Assembly: GCA_966186435.1 (NCBI GenBank)
Contig: CBIFWW010000043.1
Span: 1 to 23,566 of the forward strand
Source of the DNA: CBIFWW01 sp966186435
Lineage (GTDB): Bacteria > Pseudomonadota > Gammaproteobacteria > Enterobacterales > Enterobacteriaceae
Direction: 5' to 3'
DNA: 23,566 nucleotides
Both the position numbers and the translations under genes were made by a program. The notes under the pieces were generated by a model. That model had not been told where the DNA came from. It made no database searches and worked only from the letters and a program-made list of their open reading frames with translations. Shown piece by piece: positions 7,400 through 15,677 of this stretch (position 1 is the first letter of the stretch; each line of letters starts with the position of its first letter).

Positions 7400-8254
7400 A
7401 TGACCAAAGAAATGCAAAATTTAGCTTTAGCCCCGGTAGGTAACCTGGAGTCATACATCCGGGCCGCCAATACTTGGCCGATGTTGTCGGCAGAGGAAGA
7501 ACGGGCATTGGCTGAACGGCTGCATTACCAGGGTGATCTGGAAGCAGCTAAAACGCTGATCCTGTCCCACCTGCGCTTTGTTGTTCATATTGCTCGTAAT
7601 TATGCAGGTTATGGCCTGCCGCAAGCAGACCTTATCCAGGAAGGTAACATCGGCCTGATGAAAGCCGTGCGCCGTTTCAACCCGGAAGTGGGTGTGCGCC
7701 TGGTTTCCTTCGCCGTTCACTGGATCAAGGCTGAAATCCACGAATATGTCCTGCGTAACTGGCGTATCGTGAAAGTCGCCACCACCAAAGCACAGCGTAA
7801 GCTGTTCTTTAACCTGCGTAAGAATAAGCAGCGCCTCGGCTGGTTTAACCAGGATGAGGTGGAAATGGTCGCCCGTGAATTGGGTGTGACCAGCAAAGAC
7901 GTCCGTGAGATGGAGTCGCGTATGGCGGCTCAGGACATGGCATTTGATATGTCCTCCGACGACGATGGCGATAGCCAGCCCGTGGCACCGGTTCTGTATT
8001 TACAGGATAAGTCCTCTAACTTTGCCGATGGCATTGAAGACGACAACTGGGAAGCCCACGCGGCAGATAAACTGACCGATGCCATGAGCGGTCTGGACGA
8101 GCGTAGCCAGCAGATTATTCGCGCCCGCTGGCTGGATGAAGACAACAAGAGCACCCTGCAAGAACTTGCCGACCAATACGGCGTTTCCGCAGAACGTGTG
8201 CGCCAGCTCGAAAAGAACGCCATGAAGAAACTGCGGGCCGCTATCGAAGCCTGA
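7400..8254 (+). CDS. rpoH: RpoH, heat-shock sigma factor sigma 32
   Basis: Directs RNA polymerase to heat-shock promoters and is kept low by DnaK/DnaJ and FtsH degradation. The 284-residue product has the same length as E. coli RpoH. Region 2 includes SHLRFVVHIARNY and DLIQEGNIGLMKAVRRF. The RpoH box QRKLFFNLR is at residues 132-140, exactly where it lies in E. coli. Region 4 near the C terminus includes ELADQYGVSAERVRQLEKNA. The start has a purine-rich site (GAGAGG) at suitable spacing. The leader and first codons form the known RNA thermometer in E. coli, and the coding sequence there looks conserved, though I did not fold it. Transcription ends at the terminator at 8270-8296. Confidence 0.98.
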   Translation: MTKEMQNLALAPVGNLESYIRAANTWPMLSAEEERALAERLHYQGDLEAAKTLILSHLRFVVHIARNYAGYGLPQADLIQEGNIGLMKAVRRFNPEVGVRLVSFAVHWIKAEIHEYVLRNWRIVKVATTKAQRKLFFNLRKNKQRLGWFNQDEVEMVARELGVTSKDVREMESRMAAQDMAFDMSSDDDGDSQPVAPVLYLQDKSSNFADGIEDDNWEAHAADKLTDAMSGLDERSQQIIRARWLDEDNKSTLQELADQYGVSAERVRQLEKNAMKKLRAAIEA

Positions 8255-8269
8255 CCGTCACGCAAAGAA

Positions 8270-8296
8270 AAAACCACCTGCGGGTGGTTTTTTTTT
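8270..8296 (+). terminator. Intrinsic terminator of rpoH
   Basis: The stem ACCACC (8273-8278) / GGTGGT (8283-8288) with loop TGCG is extended by A-T pairs and followed by a run of Ts to 8296. It lies about 20 bases after the rpoH stop. Confidence 0.92.
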
Positions 8297-8303
8297 GCCC
8301 CTA

Positions 8304-8326
8304 TCACAGATGTTGCCGATCTGTGA
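8304..8326. repeat. Inverted repeat upstream of livJ
   Basis: TCACAGAT (8304-8311) and ATCTGTGA (8319-8326) are perfect inverted copies with a seven-base gap. The half-sites face the wrong way for a CRP site. The rest of the rpoH-livJ interval to 8504 should hold the livJ promoter and leader, but I could not pick a convincing -35/-10 pair. Confidence 0.45.
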
Positions 8327-8504
8327 AATTGTGATTCCAAATTCCTGAAAATCCGTTATGGTCATAGCAGAGTATGCTGCTTTGGCACCGGCGGCACTCG
8401 CAAAAACCATCTATTAATGCCAGCCCTGGCGGGCCAGGCAACATAACGTGCCATCGCAAACCAATATAACGACACACAATCACAACGAGAATGGGGATCC
8501 CCGG

Positions 8505-9607
8505 ATGAAACTGAAGGGCAAAGCATTACTGGCAGGATGCATCGCACTGGCCATGAGTTCAAACATTCTGGCGAAGGATATTAAAGTTGCTGTGGTTGGC
8601 GCCATGTCTGGCCCGGTAGCCCAGTACGGTGATCAAGAATTCACCGGTGCAAAACAAGCTATCGCTGACATTAACGCTAAAGGCGGCATTAAAGGCGACA
8701 AGCTGGTTGCCGTTGAATATGACGATGCCTGTGACCCGAAACAAGCGGTTGCCGTGGCGAACAAAGTGGTGAATGACGGCATCAAATACGTCATTGGTCA
8801 CCTGTGCTCCTCCTCCACCCAACCGGCGTCTGATATCTATGAAGACGAAGGTATTTTGATGATTACCCCGGCGGCCACTGCGCCTGAGCTGACCTCCCGT
8901 GGTTACAATTTGATCATGCGCACCACCGGCCTGGATTCCGATCAAGGCCCAACGGCGGCTAAATATATCCTCGACAAGGTTAAACCGCAGCGCGTAGCCG
9001 TAGTGCATGACAAACAGCAATATGGCGAAGGCCTGGCCCGTTCGGTTCAGGAAGGGCTGAAAAAAGGCGGCGCTAACGTGGTGTTCTTCGACGGTATTAC
9101 CGCCGGTGACAAAGACTTCTCCACCCTGGTGGCCCGCTTGAAGAAAGAGAACATCGACTTTGTTTACTATGGCGGCTATCACCCGGAAATGGGCCAGATC
9201 CTGCGTCAGGCCCGTGCTGCTGGCCTGAAAACCCAGTTTATGGGGCCGGAAGGCGTGGCCAACGTTTCCCTGTCTAAATTGCCGGTCAGGCAGCGGAAGG
9301 CATCCTGGTCACTAAGCCAAAGAACTATGATCAGGTTCCAGCCAACAAACCTATCGTAGATGCTATCAAGGCCAAAAAAGGCGACCCGAGCGGTGCCTTC
9401 GTTTGGACCACCTATGCGGCGCTGCAATCGCTGTCAGCGGGCCTGAATCATTCAGAAGATCCGGCTGAGATTGCTAAATCCCTGAAGGGGCAGACGGTAC
9501 AAACCGTAATGGGGCCACTGTCCTGGGACCAGAAGGGTGACCTGAAGGGCTTTGAGTTTGGCGTCTTCACCTGGCATGCCAACGGCACAGCTACCGACGC
9601 GAAGTAA
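8505..9607 (+). pseudogene. livJ: livJ, periplasmic Leu/Ile/Val-binding protein, broken by a one-base frameshift
   Basis: Periplasmic binding protein that feeds LivHMGF. ATG 8505 gives MKLKGKALLAGCIALAMSS, a Sec signal peptide ending near residue 23, preceded by a GGGG-rich site. The frame reads an excellent LivJ to residue 258 (codon AAA 9276-9278), then runs into unrelated sequence and stops at 9357-9359. One base earlier in phase, from ATT 9278, the family sequence resumes (IAGQAAEGILVTKPKNYDQ) and continues to the proper C terminus and TAA at 9605-9607. Restoring one base gives 367 residues, equal to E. coli LivJ. The event fits loss of one A from a run of four (AAAATT to AAATT). The rest is fully conserved, so it is either recent or a sequencing error. 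Confidence 0.92.
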
Positions 9608-9623
9608 CGCTGTTTAAAATCAA

Positions 9624-9645
9624 AAGGGGGGCTGCGGCTCCCCTT
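9624..9645. terminator. Probable bidirectional terminator between livJ and panM
   Basis: AAGGGGGGC (9624-9632) pairs with GCTCCCCTT (9637-9645), one G-T pair included, around the loop TGCG. The flanks are A/T-rich on both sides (AAAATCAA before; ACTTTTAGT after). The genes converge here, so the stem probably stops both transcripts. Confidence 0.75.
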
Positions 9646-9649
9646 ACTT

Positions 9650-10036
9650 TTAGTCTTTGTTCCAGCCCTGGGTTCCATCGAGCTTAAAGCCCAGCGCGGC
9701 CATAAAGGCGGCCATCACTGGCACCTCTTCGACACCAACACTGCTCATCCACCAATGAACCACGGTGGGGTTGTCATTCAGCACTTCCTCAATCAGATAC
9801 TGGCCGACGCCACGGCGGCGGGTGATTTCCCGTACCCGTAAGGAATCCAGCGCCCCGTGGTTCCCCTCAAGCTTAACCCTCACCGCCCCTAACAGGCGGT
9901 CGTTAAAACGGGCGGCATACAGGCGGTGACCCTCGGTGATTTGCAGGCTGTCCAGGGAGTACTCGGGCCAGATTTTCCCCAAGTCGGTAATATCCTGAGC
10001 AGTTAATTGGGTAAGTCGAACAATGGTGAGTTTCAT
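9650..10036 (-). CDS. panM: PanM (PanZ), acetyl-CoA-dependent activator of PanD maturation
   Basis: A small GNAT-fold protein that binds acetyl-CoA and promotes self-cleavage of the aspartate decarboxylase PanD, then restrains it, linking beta-alanine and coenzyme A supply. The 128-residue product has the GNAT cofactor motif RRRGVGQYL around residues 73-81 and C-terminal features HWWMSSVG and AALGFK typical of the family. It sits between livJ and livK on the opposite strand, as in E. coli. Confidence 0.95.
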   Translation of the reverse strand: MKLTIVRLTQLTAQDITDLGKIWPEYSLDSLQITEGHRLYAARFNDRLLGAVRVKLEGNHGALDSLRVREITRRRGVGQYLIEEVLNDNPTVVHWWMSSVGVEEVPVMAAFMAALGFKLDGTQGWNKD

Positions 10037-10455
10037 CAGATGGCTAACCTAAAAACGGCAGAGGTGTGCAGTTTACCTAATTTTGTGATGGCAGACGCTT
10101 CTCTTTTTTTACCCTGCCAGGCAAATGCTTTTCGTTTGCACTCAATACCAGTGAATTGCAGTATGAAACGAAACAGGAACAGTTGTTTAACCTTTATGGT
10201 GGCTTAATAATCGGCGAATAATGTCGATATATTACTCTGCCAGCTAGGTTGTTTTTTGTTTATCTATGGTAAAAATCAGAATAATATCTCTACTTAATCG
10301 ACTGAATTATAGAGATTTTGATGGCCTTAACCGCAAAATCAGTGAGTTAATATTAGCTCCGGTTTGTTGTCATTCTTCTGGCAATTCGCCAGGATTGATT
10401 TTTAACCATAATAAAACCAAATAGTTACATAACATCACGAATGAGGATTGCCAGG
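10037..10455. promoter_or_regulatory. AT-rich panM-livK divergent control region
   Basis: No convincing gene lies here. The region must hold promoters for panM (leftward) and for livK (rightward). The best rightward candidate I see is TTGTTT (10256-10261), 18 bases, AATAAT (10280-10285). A small hairpin, CTGGC (10378-10382) / GCCAG (10388-10392), followed by TTGATTTTT lies about 60 bases before livK and could be a weak attenuator. The high A/T content suits Lrp control, known for liv genes in E. coli, but I cannot point to specific Lrp sites. Confidence 0.45.
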
Positions 10456-11565
10456 ATGACGTACAAGACAAGGACAATAATCGCCGGGGTGGTAGCTTGT
10501 GTGCTTTCACAAGGCGCTATCGCCAAAGATATCAAAATTGCCGTGGTGGGCGCGATGTCTGGCCCCGTGGCCCAGTGGGGGGATATGGAGTTTAACGGCG
10601 CCCGCCAGGCTATTAAGGATCTTAACGCTAAGGGCGGCATCAAAGGCGACAAACTGGTGGCCGTTGAATATGACGACGCCTGTGACCCGAAACAGGCCGT
10701 GGCGGTGGCGAACAAAATCGTCAACGATGGCATCAAGTACGTCATCGGCCACCTATGCTCTTCTTCCACCCAGCCCGCCTCTGATATCTATGAAGACGAA
10801 GGCATTCTGATGATCACCCCCGGGGCCACTAACCCGGAACTGACCCAGCGCGGCTATCAATACATTATGCGTACCGCCGGGCTGGACTCCGCTCAAGGGC
10901 CAACCGCCGCTAACTATATTCTGCAAAAGGTGAAGCCACAGCGCATCGCCATTATTCACGATAAGCAGCAATACGGTGAGGGGCTGGCGCGTTCTGTTCA
11001 GGATGGCCTGAAGAAGGGCGGAGCCAATGTGGTGTTCTTTGACGGTATCACCGCCGGGGAGAAAGACTTCTCCGCCCTGATCGCCCGCATGAAGAAAGAG
11101 AATATTGACTTCGTTTACTACGGTGGTTACTACCCGGAAATGGGCCAAATGCTGCGCCAGGCTAAATCCACCGGGCTGAAAATCCAGTTTATGGGGCCGG
11201 AGGGCGTGGGTAATGCTTCGCTGTCTAACATTGCCGGTGCCGCGGCGGAAGGCATGTTAGTCACCATGCCAAAACGCTATGACCAGGACCCGGCCAACCA
11301 GCCGATCGTGGCGGAGCTAAAAGCCAAGAAGAAAGATCCAAGTGGCCCGTATGTGTGGATCACCTATGCCGCCGTGCAGTCCCTTGCTACCGCGCTTGAA
11401 CGCACCGGGAGCGACGATCCCGCCGCACTCGCCAAAGATTTAAAAGCCAACGGGGCTAAAACCGTAATTGGGCCGCTGACCTGGGATGAGAAAGGCGATT
11501 TGAAAGGATTTGATTTTGGGGTCTTCCAGTGGCACGCCGATGGCTCTTCATCGGTGGCGAAATAA
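10456..11565 (+). CDS. livK: LivK, leucine-specific periplasmic binding protein
   Basis: High-affinity leucine receptor for the LivHMGF permease. I prefer ATG 10456 over an in-frame ATG at 10441: it gives 369 residues as in E. coli, the N terminus TYKTRTIIAG aligns with the E. coli signal peptide, and AGGA lies nine bases upstream. The signal peptide runs to about residue 23 (AIA before KDIK). The mature protein has the type I periplasmic binding fold (IAVVGAMSGPVAQWG, YDDACDPKQAV, GHLCSSSTQPASDIYEDEG) with two conserved cysteines. LivK-specific features such as AQWGDMEFNGARQA and MPKRYDQDPANQ separate it from livJ. It is intact, so it is the only functional binding protein here if the livJ frameshift is real. 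Confidence 0.97.
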   Translation: MTYKTRTIIAGVVACVLSQGAIAKDIKIAVVGAMSGPVAQWGDMEFNGARQAIKDLNAKGGIKGDKLVAVEYDDACDPKQAVAVANKIVNDGIKYVIGHLCSSSTQPASDIYEDEGILMITPGATNPELTQRGYQYIMRTAGLDSAQGPTAANYILQKVKPQRIAIIHDKQQYGEGLARSVQDGLKKGGANVVFFDGITAGEKDFSALIARMKKENIDFVYYGGYYPEMGQMLRQAKSTGLKIQFMGPEGVGNASLSNIAGAAAEGMLVTMPKRYDQDPANQPIVAELKAKKKDPSGPYVWITYAAVQSLATALERTGSDDPAALAKDLKANGAKTVIGPLTWDEKGDLKGFDFGVFQWHADGSSSVAK

Positions 11566-11582
11566 CTGATAGACGTTATCCC

Positions 11583-11602
11583 ACCCCCGGGCCACCGGGG
11601 GT
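11583..11602 (+). repeat. Strong hairpin between livK and livH
   Basis: ACCCCCGG (11583-11590) pairs perfectly with CCGGGGGT (11595-11602) around GCCA. Only AGCAAAAA follows, so it is not a full terminator. Such a stem after a binding-protein gene typically protects the upstream mRNA, allowing more LivK than permease; that is inference here. Confidence 0.7.
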
Positions 11603-11619
11603 AGCAAAAAGGTTACTTT

Positions 11620-12546
11620 ATGTCCGAGCAGTTTCTCTACTTCCTCCAGCAGATGTTTAACGGCGTGACGCTGGGTAGCACCTATGCGCTGATCGCCATC
11701 GGCTACACCATGGTTTACGGCATTATTGGCATGATTAACTTCGCCCAGGGCGAGGTGTACATGATCGGCAGCTATGTCTCTTTCATGATTATTGCCGCCC
11801 TGATGATGATGGGTATCGATGCCAGCTGGCTATTAGTGGGTGCCGGGTTTATCGGGGCCATCATCATTGCCAGCGCCTATGGCTGGAGTATTGAAAGGGT
11901 GGCCTACAAGCCGGTGCGTAACTCCAAGCGCCTGATTGCGCTGATCTCCGCCATCGGGATGTCTATCTTCCTGCAAAACTACGTCAGCCTGACGGAAGGC
12001 TCCCGCGATATCGCCCTGCCTAGCCTGTTCAACGGCCAGTGGACTATCGGCCAGGGTGAAAGCTTCTCCGCTACCTTGACCACCATGCAGCTGGTTATCT
12101 GGGTGGTGACCTTTGTAGCGATGCTGACACTGACGCTGTTTATCCGTTATTCCCGTATGGGCCGCGCCTGCCGTGCCTGTGCCGAAGACCTGAAAATGGC
12201 TAGCCTGCTGGGGATTAACACCGACCGGGTGATCTCCCTGACCTTTGTTATCGGGGCCATGATGGCCGCCGTGGCCGGGGTATTGTTGGGCCAGTATTAC
12301 GGGGTTATCAACCCATACATTGGTTTTATGGCGGGGATGAAAGCCTTTACCGCTGCGGTACTGGGCGGGATTGGCAGTATTCCGGGGGCGATGATTGGCG
12401 GGCTGATCCTGGGGGTGGCAGAAGCGCTGACCTCGGCCTATCTGAGCACCGAATATAAAGACGTGGTTTCCTTCGCGCTGCTGATTGTGGTGTTGCTAGT
12501 GATGCCTACCGGTATCCTGGGCCGCCCGGAGGTAGAAAAAGTATGA
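11620..12546 (+). CDS. livH: LivH, branched-chain amino acid ABC permease
   Basis: One of the two membrane subunits of the LIV-I transporter. The 308-residue protein is strongly hydrophobic with about eight membrane segments. It contains the family stretch YGIIGMINFAQGEVYMIG near the N terminus and a GLILGVAEAL-type loop near residue 270 that contacts the ATPases. It begins with ATG 11620 after the livK-livH hairpin. Its stop overlaps the livM start by four bases (ATGA, 12543-12546), indicating coupled translation. Confidence 0.97.
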   Translation: MSEQFLYFLQQMFNGVTLGSTYALIAIGYTMVYGIIGMINFAQGEVYMIGSYVSFMIIAALMMMGIDASWLLVGAGFIGAIIIASAYGWSIERVAYKPVRNSKRLIALISAIGMSIFLQNYVSLTEGSRDIALPSLFNGQWTIGQGESFSATLTTMQLVIWVVTFVAMLTLTLFIRYSRMGRACRACAEDLKMASLLGINTDRVISLTFVIGAMMAAVAGVLLGQYYGVINPYIGFMAGMKAFTAAVLGGIGSIPGAMIGGLILGVAEALTSAYLSTEYKDVVSFALLIVVLLVMPTGILGRPEVEKV

Positions 12547-13820
12547 AACCAATGCAAATCGTCTTTGCCCTGCTTTCCGCCGGAATGTTCTTCGTGCTGG
12601 CCGCGGTATTTATGGGCGTCCAACTGGGGCTGGATGGCACCCATCTGGTGGTGAACCGGGCGGCAGATGTCCGTTGGGAATGGATTATTATCGGCACCGC
12701 CGTAGTATTCCTGTTCCAGATGCTGCGCCCGTTGTTCCAGAAAGGTCTGAAGAAAGTGAACGGGCCGAAATGGGTGCTTCCGGCTATCGACGGCTCCACG
12801 TCAAAACAGAAGCTGTTCCTGGTGGCGCTGCTGGTGTTGGCGGTGGCCTGGCCGTTTATGGTGAGCCGTGGCACCGTGGATATCGCCACCCTGACCATGA
12901 TTTATGTGATCCTCGGCCTGGGGCTGAACGTGGTGGTGGGGCTGTCTGGCCTATTAGTGCTGGGTTACGGCGGTTTTTATGCCATCGGGGCTTACACCTT
13001 TGCTTTGCTCAACCACTATTACGGCCTGGGCTTCTGGACTTGTCTGCCGCTGGCGGGCCTGGTGGCGGCCGCGGCAGGGTTCCTGCTGGGCTTCCCGGTG
13101 CTGCGCCTGCGGGGCGATTACTTGGCGATTGTTACCCTTGGCTTCGGGGAGATCGTGCGTATCCTGCTGCTGAACAACACCGAAATCACCGGTGGCCCGA
13201 ACGGCATCAGCCAGATTCCAAAACCGACCCTCTTCGGCCTGGAGTTTAACCGCGCGCCCCGCGAGGGAGGCTGGGATACCTTCAGCAACTTCTTCAACCT
13301 CAAATACGACCCCAGCGACCGGATAATCTTCCTCTATCTGGTGGCATTACTACTGGTGGTGTTAAGCCTGTTTGTGATTAACCGCCTGTTGCGGATGCCG
13401 CTGGGCCGCGCCTGGGAAGCCCTGCGCGAGGATGAAATTGCCTGCCGCTCATTAGGCTTAAACCCAACTCGCATCAAACTGACGGCCTTTACCATCAGCG
13501 CCGCCTTTGCCGGGTTTGCCGGGACGCTGTTCGCTGCGCGCCAGGGCTTTGTCAGCCCGGAATCCTTCACCTTTGCCGAATCCGCCTTTGTGCTGGCTAT
13601 CGTGGTATTGGGCGGGATGGGTTCCCAGTTCGCGGTGATCCTGGCGGCCATCTTGCTGGTGGTATCCCGCGAGCTAATGCGCGATTTGAATGAATACAGC
13701 ATGTTGGTACTGGGTGGCCTGATGGTGCTGATGATGATCTGGCGGCCACAAGGCCTATTGCCGATGACCCGCGTTCAGCTGAAGTTGAAAGACGGCGTTA
13801 ACAAAGGAGAGCAGGCATGA
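12543..13820 (+). CDS. livM: LivM, branched-chain amino acid ABC permease
   Basis: Second membrane subunit of LIV-I, 425 residues, as long as expected. Residues 1 to about 90 form an N-terminal extension with two hydrophobic segments. The conserved permease core follows, with LGLNVVVGLSGLLVLGYGGFYAIGAY, the GDYLAIVTLGFGEI loop, and GRAWEALREDEIACRSLGLN, which faces LivG and LivF. It overlaps livH at the start and livG at the end by four bases each (ATGA), so the permease and ATPase genes are translationally linked. Confidence 0.97.
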   Translation: MKPMQIVFALLSAGMFFVLAAVFMGVQLGLDGTHLVVNRAADVRWEWIIIGTAVVFLFQMLRPLFQKGLKKVNGPKWVLPAIDGSTSKQKLFLVALLVLAVAWPFMVSRGTVDIATLTMIYVILGLGLNVVVGLSGLLVLGYGGFYAIGAYTFALLNHYYGLGFWTCLPLAGLVAAAAGFLLGFPVLRLRGDYLAIVTLGFGEIVRILLLNNTEITGGPNGISQIPKPTLFGLEFNRAPREGGWDTFSNFFNLKYDPSDRIIFLYLVALLLVVLSLFVINRLLRMPLGRAWEALREDEIACRSLGLNPTRIKLTAFTISAAFAGFAGTLFAARQGFVSPESFTFAESAFVLAIVVLGGMGSQFAVILAAILLVVSRELMRDLNEYSMLVLGGLMVLMMIWRPQGLLPMTRVQLKLKDGVNKGEQA

Positions 13821-14584
13821 GCCAGCCACTGCTATCTGTAAGCGGCCTGATGATGCGCTTTGGCGGCCTGCTGGCCGTCAACAATGTCTCTCTGGAGCTG
13901 AATCAAGGGGAGATAGTCTCTCTTATAGGCCCGAACGGGGCCGGGAAAACCACGGTATTTAACTGCCTGACTGGCTTTTACAAGCCTAGCGGCGGCACCA
14001 TCAAATTGCGGGACCAGCACCTGGAAGGTTTGCCCGGCCAGGAAATTGCCCGCATGGGCGTGGTGCGTACCTTCCAGCACGTGCGGCTGTTCCGCGAAAT
14101 GACGGTGATTGAAAACCTGCTGGTGGCCCAACACCAGCAGCTAAAAACCGGGGTGTTTTCCGGGTTACTCAAAACCCCGGCTTTCCGCCGCACCCAGGAA
14201 GAGGCCCTCGACCGGGCCGCTGACTGGCTGGATCGCATTGGCTTGTTAGCTCAGGCTAACCGCCAGGCCAGTAACCTGGCCTATGGCGACCAGCGCCGCC
14301 TGGAGATCGCTCGCTGCATGGTGACCCAGCCGGAAATCTTGATGCTGGATGAACCGGCGGCAGGGCTGAACCCAAAAGAAACCAAAGAGCTGGATGAACT
14401 GATTGCCGAACTGCGCACTAAGCACAACACCACGGTGCTGCTGATTGAGCATGATATGAAGCTGGTGATGGGGATTTCCGACCGCATTTACGTTGTTAAC
14501 CAGGGTACGCCGCTCGCCAACGGCACCCCGGAGCAGATCCGCAGCAACCCGGATGTGATCCGCGCTTATCTGGGAGAAGCCTGA
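13817..14584 (+). CDS. livG: LivG, branched-chain amino acid ABC ATPase
   Basis: First of two ATPases energising LIV-I. The 255-residue product has Walker A GPNGAGKTT near residue 37, the LivG-type signature LAYGDQRRLEIAR, Walker B MLDEPAAGLNP and a switch-histidine segment LLIEHDMKLVMG. The long insertion after Walker A (GVFSGLLKTPAFRRTQEE) is usual for LivG and distinguishes it from LivF. The start overlaps the livM stop and the stop is one base before livF. Confidence 0.97.
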   Translation: MSQPLLSVSGLMMRFGGLLAVNNVSLELNQGEIVSLIGPNGAGKTTVFNCLTGFYKPSGGTIKLRDQHLEGLPGQEIARMGVVRTFQHVRLFREMTVIENLLVAQHQQLKTGVFSGLLKTPAFRRTQEEALDRAADWLDRIGLLAQANRQASNLAYGDQRRLEIARCMVTQPEILMLDEPAAGLNPKETKELDELIAELRTKHNTTVLLIEHDMKLVMGISDRIYVVNQGTPLANGTPEQIRSNPDVIRAYLGEA

Positions 14585-14585
14585 T

Positions 14586-15299
14586 ATGGGAAATACTATT
14601 CTGTCGTTTGAGGGCGTGAGCGCCCATTACGGCAAGATCCAGGCGCTCCACGGCGTTAGTCTGCATATCAAACAGGGGGAAATTGTTACCCTGATTGGCG
14701 CCAACGGCGCGGGCAAAACCACCCTGCTGGGCACCCTGTGTGGCGATCCTCGTGCCTCCAGTGGCCGGGTGACCTTTGATGGCAAAGACATTACCGACTG
14801 GCAGACCGCACGGATCATGCGTGAAGCGGTAGCTATTGTGCCGGAAGGGCGGCGGGTTTTCTCGCGCATGACGGTGGAAGAAAACCTGGCGATGGGTGGC
14901 TTTTTTGCTGATAAATCCCAATATCACGGGCGTATTGAGCGGGTGTATGAACTGTTCCCACGCCTCTTTGAGCGCCGCATCCAGCGGGCGGGCACCATGT
15001 CCGGTGGGGAACAGCAAATGCTGGCCATTGGCCGGGCATTGATGAGCCAGCCGCGCCTGCTGCTGTTGGATGAACCATCCCTCGGTCTGGCCCCAATCAT
15101 CATTCAGCAAATCTTCGATACCATCGAACAGTTACGCAAAGAAGGCATGACCATCTTCCTGGTGGAGCAGAACGCCAACCAGGCGCTGAAACTGGCAGAC
15201 CGTGGTTACGTGCTGGAGAACGGTAGGGTGGTGCTGGAAGATACCGGTGATGCGCTGCTGGCCAATGAAGCGGTGCGCAGCGCCTATCTTGGTGGCTAA
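14586..15299 (+). CDS. livF: LivF, branched-chain amino acid ABC ATPase
   Basis: Second ATPase of LIV-I, 237 residues. Walker A is GANGAGKTT, the signature is MSGGEQQMLAIGRAL, Walker B is LLLDEPSLGLAP and the switch region is FLVEQNANQALKLADRGYVLENG. It starts one base after the livG stop and is the last gene of the operon, with an intrinsic terminator at 15318-15344. In E. coli the next gene is ugpB; here two unfamiliar genes and a decayed ugp operon follow. Confidence 0.97.
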   Translation: MGNTILSFEGVSAHYGKIQALHGVSLHIKQGEIVTLIGANGAGKTTLLGTLCGDPRASSGRVTFDGKDITDWQTARIMREAVAIVPEGRRVFSRMTVEENLAMGGFFADKSQYHGRIERVYELFPRLFERRIQRAGTMSGGEQQMLAIGRALMSQPRLLLLDEPSLGLAPIIIQQIFDTIEQLRKEGMTIFLVEQNANQALKLADRGYVLENGRVVLEDTGDALLANEAVRSAYLGG

Positions 15300-15317
15300 A
15301 CGTTTTCTCAATTACTC

Positions 15318-15344
15318 GGGGGCCGCTGTGGCCCCCATTTTATT
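15318..15344 (+). terminator. Intrinsic terminator of the liv operon
   Basis: GGGGGCC (15318-15324) pairs perfectly with GGCCCCC (15330-15336) around GCTGT, followed by ATTTTATTT. It lies 19 bases after livF. Confidence 0.9.
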
Positions 15345-15389
15345 TGAGTTGCCGGGGTTTACGCTGGGCTATGGGCAAATGGAGGGCTT

Positions 15390-15677
15390 ATGAAAAGAGT
15401 CATCATCGGAGTATTACTACTTAGCGGCGGCGCGGCGGCTAACCCCCCAGACCTACGTGACCCAAGCATCTGGCAACCTACGGAGGATAAACGCCAAGAC
15501 TGGCGGGACAGCCAGCCCTGTGAGGTACAGAATGGGGCCAAATGCTGGGGCCTGGCCCCCGGCGAGCAATCTGCTATTGCGCAGGAGCGCGAGCGGCGAG
15601 AGAAGAACCGTGTGTATCGGGATGTAGAAAAGCACGGTCATTTGACGCTTTCAGGCACGGAGTCATCACCGCGTTGA
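15390..15677 (+). CDS. Small exported protein of unknown function
   Basis: I do not recognise this 95-residue protein. Residues 1-17 (MKRVIIGVLLLSGGAAA) look like a Sec signal peptide, and GGAGGG sits six bases before the ATG, so the start is credible. The mature part has a Pro/Asp-rich segment (PPDLRDPSIWQP), two cysteines 8 residues apart (CEVQNGAKC) that could form a disulfide, and a charged helical stretch (AQERERREKNR). The last 34 codons overlap the convergent gene at 15574-16197 by 104 bases, so the tail of one of them may be secondary. It follows the liv terminator and therefore needs its own promoter; I saw no clear one. Both signal peptide and ribosome site favour a real gene. Confidence 0.6.
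   Translation: MKRVIIGVLLLSGGAAANPPDLRDPSIWQPTEDKRQDWRDSQPCEVQNGAKCWGLAPGEQSAIAQERERREKNRVYRDVEKHGHLTLSGTESSPR

Noticed and set aside
8304..8326. Inverted repeat as a CRP site upstream of livJ
   Set aside because: The half-sites are TCACA then TGTGA, the reverse of the CRP arrangement, with the wrong spacing.
8448..8504. An upstream ATG for livJ at 8448
   Set aside because: It would put 19 polar residues before the signal peptide; ATG 8505 gives a normal exported N terminus.
10007..10207. A 66-codon + strand ORF between panM and livK
   Set aside because: It begins inside panM on the opposite strand, and has neither a ribosome site nor recognisable sequence.
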